Virus record (IMG/VR): IMGVR_UViG_3300027668_000115
Location: 1 to 22,191 of that record
Reading direction: 5' to 3' (one strand)
Length of the DNA: 22,191 nucleotides
Origin: a virus
The translations under genes were made by a program, and so were the position numbers. Shown piece by piece: positions 7,401 through 15,506 of this stretch; the first letter of the stretch is position 1; each line of letters begins with the position of its first letter. Below the pieces are notes generated by a model, which saw nothing but the letters and a program-made list of their open reading frames with translations, made no database searches and was not told the origin of the DNA.

Positions 7401-9842
7401 ATCCCTGTATTAAACGGCACAGAAACACCCCCAAAGCTATCAGGCAAAACAGAAGTAGCTAAATACCTTGAGTCTAGAGCACAAGACCGTATAGGCGGTG
7501 TGCGTGAAATTAGTATCCCAGAAGACCGTAGCGCGATTGCCGACGACATGGTTGCCGAAGCTATCTATGAGATGGAGCAGCAGGACGAAGGCAGTGCTAT
7601 GGATTGGTACGATTCAACCATCGAAAAAATGCTAGGCATGATGGCGCTGAAGTACCCTGAAATTGAAACTGACGTAAATGCTAAAACACCAATGCTTATT
7701 GCGCTGTCAATAATGTCTCAGAACATGGATGTGCCGACAAACCTAAAGATTGCCGAAAAAGCATATGAGTACTTCCGTGACAATGGCAAGTTCCAAATAT
7801 TCGGTCAGGGCAAAAGTTCTAAAGTTATGAAGTTAAACTTTAAAAAAGCCAATATTCTCCTAGAGAAACTTGGCTCTATGGATGCACTTGAAAAATTATT
7901 ACAAACCAAGTTTAGCGTTAAAGACCTCAACCCTGTGCTGCAGGCATATCTGGGTGAGATAGGTTCCGTAGGCGGTGAAAACGTAGATACTCAAGTTTAC
8001 GGCTCTGCTGTATTTGGGCCGAAAGTTGGTAATGGATTCTACACTAATCTACGCGGGGACTTTACCCCAGTCACTATGGACATGTGGTTCATGAGGACGG
8101 TTGGGCGCCTACGCGGTAAGGTGATGGCTTTTGATGAAACGAAGTTACAAGGTCAGCTCGATAAACTAAAGAGTGCTTTAGGACGTAAGCGGATTTCACG
8201 GGAAAAGCTGATTGAAGAAGCATTCAAACTTATTGCAAAACACGAAAAAGACTACAAAGTTAATCGTAAACTTTACGACCTCCCCAAAGGCAATGCTAAA
8301 AGAAAACAAAAGTCAAAAGCCACACTAGCAGCTTACACAATAAAAGGTTCACTCCGCGATACCGTCGATGCACCAGCTAACGGGACTGAAAGAAATGACC
8401 TACGCAAGTTGGTCCAGGAAGCAGTGGAAAAATTCAATACACGGACAGGGCTGGATATTGAGCCTGCTGCATTTCAAGCGTTGATATGGTACCCTGAACA
8501 GGACCTGTATAAGTCATTGGGCGTCCCGCTTAAAAATGTCCGTAAAGACTTTGCATCAAGTTTAAAAGAATTATTAATTAAGGAAGGTTTCAATGAAGCA
8601 GACCTCAACTCCACAATTGACCGAGTACAGCAGAGCCGAGAACAAAGAGCAGGAAGTGTTCGACAAAGCCCAGCTGAAAATGACGCCAGAAGCCCAGGAC
8701 GAAGCCCTGCAGAAACTGGTGGACCTGTTCAAGGCCAAACAGACCCAGTAAACCCCGCAATAAAACCAGGCACTGGCATCCTGTCCGGTGCTGTCTCTGA
8801 TTACTTCAAACAGCCCACCCCCGCTCAAATTAAAGAGCAGGTAGAACCCGCAGAAAAGGTTACCAAGTTTGTCCTGGGTAAGGCTGGTTCTGAGTTTGAA
8901 AACGGCATCTCAACTTATGACGATTTAGTCGACCTGGCAAACATGCTGGATGTTTCTGTGGAAATTGTGTCGGCATCAAAGATGCAAGACAAAGGCTCTA
9001 TGGGACAAATGCAGGCGATGCTTGAAGGCACTGCAGGGGAAATTAAAATACAGCCAGTCAAAAAGCTTGGACCTTTAGAGTTTATGAAAACTTTATCGCA
9101 TGAGGTGTCTCACGCATTAGAAGGCTTAAGTTTAGATGGGCTGCGTAGCGAAAGTACCTATAAATATAATGCCCACCCACAGGCGCGTGGTTCTCAAAAT
9201 GTAATGCGCCAAAGCTCTTTAAGGTCTCGTCTAAATGAGGTAATTGAACTTGCGTTTGCAGAGCCAGGAATGTTTTTCCAGAAAAAGCATGACTCAACAC
9301 CATCAGTTGAAGTCAGTAAAAAGATAGTCGCTGAGATTGATGAGCTTCAAAAGGGAACGATGGTTGGATTTGCTGATAAGCCTGAGTTAGGCCAGCAGCC
9401 TATGAGAGAGACTTTCCCTCAATTTACGCGAGCCACGTTGGAATTTAATGTACCACTGCCTAAGAACGCCTCAGCAACGCAGATAGCAGCCAGAGAAGCT
9501 GAAATAGCTAAGATGGGCTCTAACGCAGGCGCCGCTCAGCAGATGGCTAAAAAGTTTGGCGGCTACCATGCCTACATCAAAGAAACCGCAGAGTTCGGTG
9601 TAGACCCTTTGCATTTTTACTTGATGGACCCTAAAGGCATGAAGAAGATGATGCCTGAAACCTTTAAGTTCATGCGCGATATATTCAACAAAAGCTCAAT
9701 GCCAATTGAGATGCATGCTAATCCTATGATGACAGTAATCGCACTGTTACTCGCAGGCTTCGGCAAAGCATTGTCTGGAGAAGAAGAGGAAGAGAGCCCC
9801 CAGGGCGCCCTAGCACCTCAGCCAGGAATGCTTACAACCTAA
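4455..9842 (+). CDS. Giant internal virion / DNA-ejection protein with HExxH motif
   Basis: About 1,795 residues from the ATG at 4455, chosen because AAGGA (4441-4445) is correctly spaced and the protein then begins with a helical motif (INAHNAGDFAAAKRMGELL) common at the start of phage virion proteins. An in-frame ATG at 4422 lies inside the preceding gene without a good ribosome site. Visible regions: hydrophobic Ala/Gly-rich segment at about 130-200, possibly membrane-active; Gln/Glu/Ala coiled coil at about 550-592; conserved-looking block at about 1059-1222 ending near TPVTMDMWFMRTVGRL, recalling domains of large polyvalent phage proteins; Ser/Pro/Arg/Gln-rich disordered linker at about 1393-1430; zinc-peptidase-like HEVSH at about 1549-1553; hydrophobic segment MTVIALLLAGFGKAL near the C terminus. 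Probably ejected with DNA and forms or modifies the channel through the cell envelope. A separate out-of-frame ORF lies within the linker. Confidence 0.75.
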   Translation: MSGQLEQAIINAHNAGDFAAAKRMGELLKQEAAAGNNMQVQQGGQYQSPLPSPHANQAPPKDNAFQYGVDQAQNLYGGFAEGVGQKIGSETMVAHGQNVQAQQEKDIAKGDYQFKYDGFKDAVEKDGVSGFASHAGSAVAAGLPTTGATLVGGGLTAAAAAYSAPAWLVASLGAATTATGIGLGIGENVLEQKEKTGKFDSDVAIGVGVVSGLLDRLGVRKVFNLKDLEKMTSQQIADTLRKKGMGEKAAQFLKGMGVEAATETGQEGLNMAATATQGGEYTGEEVQQRLTDAGITGGLMAGTIKTGTGTLGAATNLVRGSNTSSAPADQEATASFAQRLAEIAEANGYDLQDIDKMSSQGARETVDKAHIQYTEDLKQLFADLKSRVAVTDQDSLEEVAQKVLAAAAYREGRNKTKSTVGVQEMSALESLSGDTREGQQALSVLRQLNQLTKLHNGGYQGGVSAITDQFAIAGGGIGYDKGAVATERLLRPLLSGSAALSTGGTSLLGQAAVQGTGRMIDKITGRRSVVDRFVKQNRGQPGIPGSTSPSLREESIAEQQAASQEAEALQAQQEAQAQEEANLNEYVYNQGGLPNDQSPAGTMSSVLGIDPEQMMTMLDEIIATEPNPQIVDAAIAAQGSIVQGGRVPNLNQLISMMKLRVNPDPQFWIERDRSAGQAAAKTKLSRQEQNYQRGIENNQAFNQELQNAVDDDGSIPPLNKAYLKVALADLARDLGAQPLDMVNSIIERAAEKGVTQEQMQSYLAPYLERVQQQQDAKNSRDQAAAEVEADPINESRVVPVPFNNAGMQGAFGVDQPTPGGNFIDLDTKADLTGNTYAGGSVKIIDGKPLLETSETSAAPATKESGNKVKVNLFKKKAGWSWVDYDGPDTIVSTEQGGKHHYSLSSDFQTPVTLQTYPNQPSEPRLRPTSQGKVVLGNKIGSISVRGRLHPVYDQVAIEDKRGVDPINENKTPVLQLDTSPSIIPVLNGTETPPKLSGKTEVAKYLESRAQDRIGGVREISIPEDRSAIADDMVAEAIYEMEQQDEGSAMDWYDSTIEKMLGMMALKYPEIETDVNAKTPMLIALSIMSQNMDVPTNLKIAEKAYEYFRDNGKFQIFGQGKSSKVMKLNFKKANILLEKLGSMDALEKLLQTKFSVKDLNPVLQAYLGEIGSVGGENVDTQVYGSAVFGPKVGNGFYTNLRGDFTPVTMDMWFMRTVGRLRGKVMAFDETKLQGQLDKLKSALGRKRISREKLIEEAFKLIAKHEKDYKVNRKLYDLPKGNAKRKQKSKATLAAYTIKGSLRDTVDAPANGTERNDLRKLVQEAVEKFNTRTGLDIEPAAFQALIWYPEQDLYKSLGVPLKNVRKDFASSLKELLIKEGFNEADLNSTIDRVQQSREQRAGSVRQSPAENDARSPGRSPAETGGPVQGQTDPVNPAIKPGTGILSGAVSDYFKQPTPAQIKEQVEPAEKVTKFVLGKAGSEFENGISTYDDLVDLANMLDVSVEIVSASKMQDKGSMGQMQAMLEGTAGEIKIQPVKKLGPLEFMKTLSHEVSHALEGLSLDGLRSESTYKYNAHPQARGSQNVMRQSSLRSRLNEVIELAFAEPGMFFQKKHDSTPSVEVSKKIVAEIDELQKGTMVGFADKPELGQQPMRETFPQFTRATLEFNVPLPKNASATQIAAREAEIAKMGSNAGAAQQMAKKFGGYHAYIKETAEFGVDPLHFYLMDPKGMKKMMPETFKFMRDIFNKSSMPIEMHANPMMTVIALLLAGFGKALSGEEEEESPQGALAPQPGMLTT
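8593..8751 (+). CDS. Candidate nested out-of-frame small gene (52 aa)
   Basis: This ORF lies inside the giant virion-protein gene in the +1 frame relative to it. It begins with ATG at 8593, has AAGGAAGG at 8580-8587 (five bases before the start) and ends at TAA 8749-8751. The product begins MKQTSTPQLTEYSRAENKEQ and ends ALQKLVDLFKAKQTQ. It is charged, has no rare-residue bias and predicts as helical, unlike most chance ORFs. The main frame over the same bases is a low-complexity Ser/Pro/Arg/Gln/Gly linker, as expected when a second frame constrains the sequence. The codons end mostly in G or C. I know no homologue. It could be chance, but the ribosome site, protein-like composition and position in a disordered linker argue for an overprinted gene. 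Confidence 0.42.
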   Translation: MKQTSTPQLTEYSRAENKEQEVFDKAQLKMTPEAQDEALQKLVDLFKAKQTQ

Positions 9843-9853
9843 GGAAAAACCCA

Positions 9854-10147
9854 ATGAAAGTGAGAGCAAGTGATTTGGTGGATGCAATTCGCCAGGTGGA
9901 GTTTATTAAGTCGTCAACCGTTTTAAGTCCGGAGCAAAAACAAGTGTTCTATCGAGAGTTGGAAAACAACTTGCCGTTAGTCATTTTCTGTAGCTCATTT
10001 CCAAAAATGCGCCAGGTTGCCCAAGACATTTTGAAAGTGGAGATAAAAGATGACAGACCTAAGCCCGCCGAAGCCAAGAGCCCCGCGCAAAAAAGCACCC
10101 CCAAAAGCAAAGACCCATCCAAAAAAAGCAACGCCAAAAGAGAATAA
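9854..10147 (+). CDS. Small basic-tailed hypothetical protein upstream of terminase
   Basis: 97 residues with AAGGA at 9842-9846 upstream of the ATG. Residues 1-65 look like a compact helical domain (SDLVDAIRQVEFIKSSTVLS, then QKQVFYRELENNLPLVIF). Residues 70-97 are a Lys/Pro/Ser-rich tail that is double-coding with the start of the next gene for 98 bases (10050-10147). No family recognised. Its place directly before the terminase genes suggests a packaging or DNA-binding accessory, but the basic tail alone is weak support. Confidence 0.55.
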   Translation: MKVRASDLVDAIRQVEFIKSSTVLSPEQKQVFYRELENNLPLVIFCSSFPKMRQVAQDILKVEIKDDRPKPAEAKSPAQKSTPKSKDPSKKSNAKRE

Positions 10148-10583
10148 CTACTTTACCAATCTGATGAAAACGCCTGAAGGACGGGCGCTACGGAAAGAAT
10201 GGTCTACGAAGAAGCGTAAGAACGGAGGCCGTCCACAGGGCGTTCCGGATGGGCACACGGTGGAATCAATTAAGCCAGTACGTGAGAAGGCTAAAAGAGA
10301 CGCAGAGAAGGTAGTCAAGATTATGAGCGAAAAGTACAACATTGAAGATGAGTATCAGAAAGAAGCCCTTAAGACGGCTGTTGAGGTAATGCGAATCGAC
10401 GGACAAACTCGAGAGAGACTTGCCGCTGCCAGACTGGTACTGGACTTTACCAAAAGTAAGCCAGCGTCAAAATCAGATGTGTCTATTAGCCACGCTGAAG
10501 ATTTCCTGGCCTCCCTGCTAACAGACGAAGGAGAGAGCGTCGATGAACAAACAGCTGAAGCAGGTCCGGAAGAAACTACTTAA
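10050..10583 (+). CDS. Terminase small subunit (probable)
   Basis: 177 residues. The first ~30 are a Lys/Pro/Ala-rich basic arm, followed by KTPEGRALRKEWSTKKRKNGGRPQGVPDG, a basic DNA-binding-like segment shown here in pieces: GRALRKEWSTKK and GGRPQGVPDG (about residues 43-68). A helical core follows (EALKTAVEVMRIDGQTRERL, then AARLVLDFTK), the pattern I associate with small terminase subunits of marine phages. The start at 10050 is supported by GTGGAGA at 10037-10043; an alternative ATG at 10164 would avoid the overlap with the preceding gene but lacks a ribosome site. The last 41 bases overlap the large-terminase gene, typical of a TerS-TerL pair. It would recognise phage DNA and present it to TerL. 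Role is inferred mainly from position and composition. Confidence 0.72.
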   Translation: MTDLSPPKPRAPRKKAPPKAKTHPKKATPKENNYFTNLMKTPEGRALRKEWSTKKRKNGGRPQGVPDGHTVESIKPVREKAKRDAEKVVKIMSEKYNIEDEYQKEALKTAVEVMRIDGQTRERLAAARLVLDFTKSKPASKSDVSISHAEDFLASLLTDEGESVDEQTAEAGPEETT

Positions 10584-12114
10584 CAGCTACAACTTCTACT
10601 CCAAATCGGCCCTCAAAATAAGAACCAAAGAGGGCAAAATTAATTCCCTGGTACTAAATTCTGCACAGCAAATTCTCGACGAGGCCGTCAATAATCAGAT
10701 GGCCACTGAAGGGAAAGTACGTGTGATTATCTTGAAAGCGCGTCAGCAGGGTCTAAGCACTTACACTGGTGGCTATCTTTATTTCTCAGTGAGCCAGCGC
10801 CCAGCCTGTAAGGCTATGGTGATTACACACCATGCTGACTCGACCAGGGCGCTCTTCGATATGACGAAGAGATTCCACGAGCATTGCCCTGACATCCTGA
10901 AGCCGCATACAAAGTATAGCTCAAGACGGGAGATATCATTTGATGTTTTGGACAGTTCCTTTGTGGTTGCCACGGCTGGTGGAGAAAGTATCGGACGGGG
11001 TGAAACACTTACCCACGTACATGCCTCCGAGCTGGCCTTCTGGCAGAAGTCTACAGCCCTGGATAACTGGAATGGTCTCACCCAGGCAGTCCCAAATACA
11101 CCAGGCACGGCTATTTTTGTCGAAAGTACGGCGAACGGTGTCAATGGTATTTTCTATGACCTGTGGCGCGGTGCTGTCAATGGTACTAATGGCTACGTTC
11201 CTGTATTTATTCCTTGGTTTACTGGTGTTGAGTACCGTGAAGCTGTTCCAGAGTCTTTTGAAAGAACACCAGACGAAGAGGACCTGGCAGAGAAATATGA
11301 ACTTGACGATGAACAACTTATGTTCCGTCGTAAGAAGATTGCCCAGAATGGTCTTGACCTATTTCGCCAGGAATACCCAAGTGAGCCCGACGAAGCCTTC
11401 CTGACAACAGGTCGCCCAGTCTTCAACCCCGAGCAACTATCAGACACCTTGAAAATCACTCGGGACCTCGAAAGCCGCCTGGCACTCGAAGGCGAGGAGT
11501 TTACAAATAATGCTCGTGGCGAATTGTTTACTTGGCGACCTCATGTGCCTGGTGAACAGTATGTTATCGGGGCCGATGTTGCTATGGGTGTTCGTGGTGG
11601 TGACTACAGTGTTGCCCAGGTACTCGATGGTAAGAAGCGGCAAGTGGCAACCTGGAGAGGCCATGCCCATCCAGATTACTTTGCCCAGGTGCTTTATGCA
11701 CTAGGTACTTATTACAACGACGCATTTATCTGTGTTGAAAACAACTCTCATGGCATTTTGACATGTACTCGCCTGGGTAAGGACATGGCATATCCAAACT
11801 TCTACACCGAGGTACAGCATGACAAGGTCACTGACCGAGAAACTGTCAAGCTTGGATTCTCCACAACTTCAAAGACAAAGCCTTTAATTATTGACCAGCT
11901 TCGAGCGGCGATGCGTGAAACCGAAATAGAGCTTAACGACAAAGTGACTATCCGAGAAATGATGACTTATATCGTCACAGAATCCGGAGCAATGCAAGCA
12001 GAGTCAGGCTGTTTTGACGACTGCGTAATGTCCCTAGCTTTGGCGAATTATGTTCACGAAGCGGCTTGGGAACCAATTGAAAGCTCCGATGACTATTACA
12101 TAGAGATGTTATGA
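10543..12114 (+). CDS. terL: Terminase large subunit (ATPase-nuclease packaging motor)
   Basis: 523 residues; AAGGAG lies about nine bases before the ATG and the start overlaps the small-subunit gene by 41 bases. The ATPase half has a Walker A-like LKARQQGLST (residues 64-73), the Walker B region HASELAFW with Glu163, and the coupling motif FVESTANG (192-199). The nuclease half shows the three acidic positions of the RNase H-like fold: Asp345 in IGADVAMG, Glu399 in CVENNSHG, and Asp492/Asp493 in CFDDCVMSLALA. Length is normal for the family. It would cut concatemeric DNA and pump it into the procapsid through the portal, whose gene follows after a single base. All key residues appear intact. 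The Walker B lacks the classic Asp-Glu pair, but His-Ala-Ser-Glu is a known variant. Confidence 0.97.
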   Translation: MNKQLKQVRKKLLNSYNFYSKSALKIRTKEGKINSLVLNSAQQILDEAVNNQMATEGKVRVIILKARQQGLSTYTGGYLYFSVSQRPACKAMVITHHADSTRALFDMTKRFHEHCPDILKPHTKYSSRREISFDVLDSSFVVATAGGESIGRGETLTHVHASELAFWQKSTALDNWNGLTQAVPNTPGTAIFVESTANGVNGIFYDLWRGAVNGTNGYVPVFIPWFTGVEYREAVPESFERTPDEEDLAEKYELDDEQLMFRRKKIAQNGLDLFRQEYPSEPDEAFLTTGRPVFNPEQLSDTLKITRDLESRLALEGEEFTNNARGELFTWRPHVPGEQYVIGADVAMGVRGGDYSVAQVLDGKKRQVATWRGHAHPDYFAQVLYALGTYYNDAFICVENNSHGILTCTRLGKDMAYPNFYTEVQHDKVTDRETVKLGFSTTSKTKPLIIDQLRAAMRETEIELNDKVTIREMMTYIVTESGAMQAESGCFDDCVMSLALANYVHEAAWEPIESSDDYYIEML

Positions 12115-12115
12115 C

Positions 12116-14143
12116 ATGGCAAAAAAGGAATATAAAAAACTAAGTGACAACAATATCGTCACGCTAGTTGACCAGCAAGTTGGCAGCTCAATTGGATATG
12201 CAGATTCAGAGCTAAGCACAGAACGCGCTAAGATTATTGACTATTACAACGGCGTACTTCCAAAGCCTGCTCACGATGGCAACTCTAAGTATGTATCTCT
12301 TGATGTTTACGATGCAGTCGAGAGCCTTAAAGCAGCTCTACTTGAAACTTTTTCCAGCGGCTCACGCACTGTTAAGTTCGCCCCGCAAAACGAAGACGAT
12401 GTTGAGCTGGCAAAGATGTGTACAGAGTACACAGATTATGTGGTACACCGCCAAAATGATATGTTCAGTGTCATGAGCACTTGTATCCATGATTCTTTGA
12501 TAGCCCGAGCTGGTGTGGTTAAAGTGTTTTGGGAGACTAGCTCAGAGACTGATTATGAAGAATTTGAAGACATCACTGAGTCTGAGCTTGACATGCTTCT
12601 GGCCCAGGACAACGTCGAGCTTGTCGACAGTGAAGTCGATGATATTGGGCTTACCTCAGGAACGATTGGCATCGAGCGCGACACCTCTCAAGTTATTATC
12701 GAGAATGTGGCGCCCGAAGAGTTCTTAATTGAGAGTCAGGCCAAAAGCCTAGAGACGGTTACTTTCTGTGCCCACCGCACAAAGAAGACATTGTCCGAGT
12801 TACGCCTGGAAGGATACTCAGAGAAACTAATCGATAAGATTGGTGACCACACCGATGTTGACTTTGAGACTGACCCAGAGGTCCTGGCACGTTTCGATAA
12901 CATAGGTAACTTTAGGAATGGCAGCAGCGACCATCAGGACCAGGTACGTTCGGTCATGGTGTATGAGGCCTACATACTCTTAGACGTTGAAGGCACAGGT
13001 ATTGCTGAGCTTCACAAAGTCATCAAAGCAGGTAATGTACTGCTTGAAAAAGAGAAGGTGAGCCGTAAGCCTTTTGTGACTTTTGTCCCACTGCCTACGC
13101 CACACTCTTTCTATGGTAATAACTTCGCAGACAAAGTGGTCGCAACCCAGAATGCGCGTACTGTGTTAACCAGGTCAATCCTGGACCACGCGATGATTAC
13201 TAATAACCCACGGTACACAGTGGTCAAAGGCTCACTCAGCAACCCCCGCGAACTTATCGACAATCGTCTAGGAGGGATAGTAAACACAACACGTCCAGAT
13301 GCAATTGCACCAATGCTCCAGGCGCCGTTGAATCCATTTATTTTCCAGACTATTAAGCTGCTTGAAGAGGATATGGAAGACACCACTGGTGTTTCTAAGA
13401 TGTCACAAGGCCTTAACAAGGACGCAATAAGCAAGCAGAACTCTGCGGCTATGGTCGAGCAGCTGGCGACCATGTCACAGCAGCGTCAGAAGATTATCGC
13501 CAGGAACTTTGCAGCCCAGTTTATGAAGCCTCTATTCCACATGGTTTATGACCTGGTGTGCGAAGAAGAAACACAAGAGAGGATGGTTGAGCTAAGCGGT
13601 AGTTACGTGGAGTGCGACCCACGCAAATGGAAAGAAAAGCGTGACGTTTCCATTGAGTTACACCTGGGCTACGGCGAGCAGGAAAAAGAAGCTACTAAGT
13701 ATCTTAACGTCCACACCATGTTGACCAATGACCCTAATTTATCCGTGATGTATCAACAGCCAAATCAATATGAGCTGGCTAAGAAAATCATGGAGCTATC
13801 TGGGGTCAAGGAAGTCAGCGCGTACCTAACAAATCCTGAGAACATCGAGCCACCACAGCCTGATAAGAATGCAGAAATGCAAATGCAAATGGCTCAGAAA
13901 CAACTCGAGCTTCAGGAACGACAGACAGCCCTCGCAGAAATGAAGGCCGAGATGGACATGAAGATTAGCCAAATGAAGATTGAGCTTGAGAAATCCAAGG
14001 TCGAAAATCAACACGCTATTCAGAGTGACAACATCGACCTTAAAGAGGAGCAGTTACGTCACAAGAAACTTATCGACCATGCCGAACTTGTGCTTGCACA
14101 GCAGGCAGATGAGATTACCGCCATTGCTTCACCGAATGGTTAA
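12116..14143 (+). CDS. Portal protein (P22 gp1-like)
   Basis: 675 residues, starting one base after the terL stop; only a weak AGAG precedes it, so translation may be coupled. The N-terminal part (AKIIDYYNGVLPKP, then VSLDVYDAVESLKAALLETF) and the following HRQNDMFSVMSTCIHDSLIARAGVV and IENVAPEEFLIE pieces follow the pattern of P22-type portal proteins of podoviruses. Later, ILDHAMITNNPRYTVVKG and DTTGVSKMSQGLNKDA lie in the crown/wing part of the family. The C-terminal ~110 residues (from about 575) are a Met/Gln/Glu/Lys-rich helix that should form the long barrel or coiled coil. It forms the dodecameric DNA gate at one capsid vertex and contacts TerL and the adaptor encoded downstream. Length fits the larger podovirus portals. 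Confidence 0.93.
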   Translation: MAKKEYKKLSDNNIVTLVDQQVGSSIGYADSELSTERAKIIDYYNGVLPKPAHDGNSKYVSLDVYDAVESLKAALLETFSSGSRTVKFAPQNEDDVELAKMCTEYTDYVVHRQNDMFSVMSTCIHDSLIARAGVVKVFWETSSETDYEEFEDITESELDMLLAQDNVELVDSEVDDIGLTSGTIGIERDTSQVIIENVAPEEFLIESQAKSLETVTFCAHRTKKTLSELRLEGYSEKLIDKIGDHTDVDFETDPEVLARFDNIGNFRNGSSDHQDQVRSVMVYEAYILLDVEGTGIAELHKVIKAGNVLLEKEKVSRKPFVTFVPLPTPHSFYGNNFADKVVATQNARTVLTRSILDHAMITNNPRYTVVKGSLSNPRELIDNRLGGIVNTTRPDAIAPMLQAPLNPFIFQTIKLLEEDMEDTTGVSKMSQGLNKDAISKQNSAAMVEQLATMSQQRQKIIARNFAAQFMKPLFHMVYDLVCEEETQERMVELSGSYVECDPRKWKEKRDVSIELHLGYGEQEKEATKYLNVHTMLTNDPNLSVMYQQPNQYELAKKIMELSGVKEVSAYLTNPENIEPPQPDKNAEMQMQMAQKQLELQERQTALAEMKAEMDMKISQMKIELEKSKVENQHAIQSDNIDLKEEQLRHKKLIDHAELVLAQQADEITAIASPNG

Positions 14144-14168
14144 ATTTGTCTTTTAAGGAGAGACAGTT

Positions 14169-14426
14169 ATGAACGAACAAGAAAGTATGTTGTACCTGGG
14201 CAATGCCTCTGAGGAAACCCTCAAAGGTGATGCCTTCAATACTGTGGTTAACGATTTAATCGAAAGTACATTCAGTGCATTCGTTAACAGTGACCCAGGT
14301 GAAAATGAAAAAAGAACAGTCGCGTATTACCAGTACAGGGCTCTTCGTGAGGTCGTCGACACTTTGAAACAAAATGTGTCTGTACGCGATGAAATTAATC
14401 AACGTAACAAAGCAGAAGAGGAATAG
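14169..14426 (+). CDS. Conserved small protein between portal and scaffold
   Basis: 85 residues with a strong AAGGAG at 14155-14160 eight bases before ATG. Acidic overall, with the recognisable ending YYQYRALREVVDTLKQNVSV followed by RDEINQRN. I recall similar short proteins between portal and scaffold genes in other podoviruses, but none with a known function. A predicted helical structure and its position suggest a capsid-assembly accessory. It ends three bases before the scaffold ATG, so the two are probably co-translated. Confidence 0.65.
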   Translation: MNEQESMLYLGNASEETLKGDAFNTVVNDLIESTFSAFVNSDPGENEKRTVAYYQYRALREVVDTLKQNVSVRDEINQRNKAEEE

Positions 14427-14429
14427 ACT

Positions 14430-15461
14430 ATGTCATTAGATAACGTCAATGAAAGTTCCAACACTGGTGCAGCCGAAACTATTGATGACGCTGCGGAAGC
14501 AATTCTTGGAATGTGGGAGGACGCTGAAGAGCTATCCGAAGAAAACCAAGAGGCTGAGGTAGAAGCTGCCGACGAGACTGAAGCAGCGGATACTGAAGAA
14601 GACGAGAATGAAGAAGACCTAGAATCCGATGAGGACGATGAGGACCCTGATGATGAAGACACCGAAGAAGATGACGAAGAAGCCAGCGAAGAAGACGAAG
14701 ACGACTCCGAAGAAGTCCAAGTCATCGATGAAGAAAGCCTGGTAGAAATAGTTATCGACGGTGAAACTAAACAGGCATCCGTCAAAGACCTTAAGCGACT
14801 CTATGGGCAGGAAGCATCTCTCACCCGAAAGTCTCAAGAAATGGCATCCCAGCGTAAGTTGGCAGATGACCAGATGCAAAAAGCCGATGCATCATTGCAA
14901 GCCATGCTTAGCCGTGCCCAGGAACGATATAAGCCGTATTCAGAAGTTGACATGTTAGTTGCTAGTAAGCAAATGACAGCCGATGATTTTACAGCTTTAC
15001 GTGCCGAAGCTCGACAGGCAGAAGAAGACCTAAAGTTTCTTTCTGAAGAAGCTGACAATTTCTATGGATACGTTAAGCAGCAGCAGGGCGATTCTCTAAA
15101 GCAGCAAGCGACGGAATGCATAAAGGTTTTACAGCAGGATGTTCCTGACTGGAACAACGACCTTTATAACGATATTCGTAGTTACGCTATTTCCCAGGGA
15201 TTACCAGAAGACCAGGTTAATCAATATGCAGACCCCAATGTTATTAAGTTACTTAACAAGGCCCGCATGTTCGACCAGACCAAGAAGGTAGCCACTGTGA
15301 AAAAAGCGAAGGCGGCGAAGAAGATTCTTAGGTCTAAAAAAGCACCCCCAAATAATACTGAACTCAAGAAACAGAATCAGCAGCGTAAGGTGGACCAGCT
15401 TAGGGCTAATGCTAATGACCTCGACAACATTGCAGATGTGATTATGTCTAACTGGCAGTGA
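14430..15461 (+). CDS. Capsid scaffolding protein (probable)
   Basis: 343 residues; AGAGGAA at 14417-14423 serves the start. Residues about 25-100 are extremely acidic, with runs such as EDENEEDLESDEDDEDPDDE, then a short ordered stretch (VEIVIDGETKQASVKDLKRL). A long helical/coiled-coil centre follows (about 125-220, many Gln, Ala, Glu, Lys) and then a helical C terminus rich in Lys/Arg (KKAKAAKKILRSKKAP at about 293-308). Acidic head, coiled middle and basic tail, located between portal and major capsid genes, is the classical layout of podovirus scaffolds; the basic end would bind capsid protein. It would guide procapsid assembly and then leave. No protease motif is visible, so release by exit is more likely than self-cleavage. 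Confidence 0.85.
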   Translation: MSLDNVNESSNTGAAETIDDAAEAILGMWEDAEELSEENQEAEVEAADETEAADTEEDENEEDLESDEDDEDPDDEDTEEDDEEASEEDEDDSEEVQVIDEESLVEIVIDGETKQASVKDLKRLYGQEASLTRKSQEMASQRKLADDQMQKADASLQAMLSRAQERYKPYSEVDMLVASKQMTADDFTALRAEARQAEEDLKFLSEEADNFYGYVKQQQGDSLKQQATECIKVLQQDVPDWNNDLYNDIRSYAISQGLPEDQVNQYADPNVIKLLNKARMFDQTKKVATVKKAKAAKKILRSKKAPPNNTELKKQNQQRKVDQLRANANDLDNIADVIMSNWQ

Positions 15462-15506
15462 CGCCTAGTTTTTATCCCTCTCAATATTCCATAAGGAAAT
15501 TTTAAA

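Noticed and set aside
14399-14785. Ser-rich antisense ORF
   Set aside because: It is the mirror of the Glu/Asp-rich scaffold head (GAA/GAG read as TTC/CTC and TCC/TCT); no gene features.
15462-15506. Possible promoter before the capsid gene
   Set aside because: The gap is AT-rich but contains no convincing -35/-10 pair or phage-type promoter; only the ribosome site is clear.
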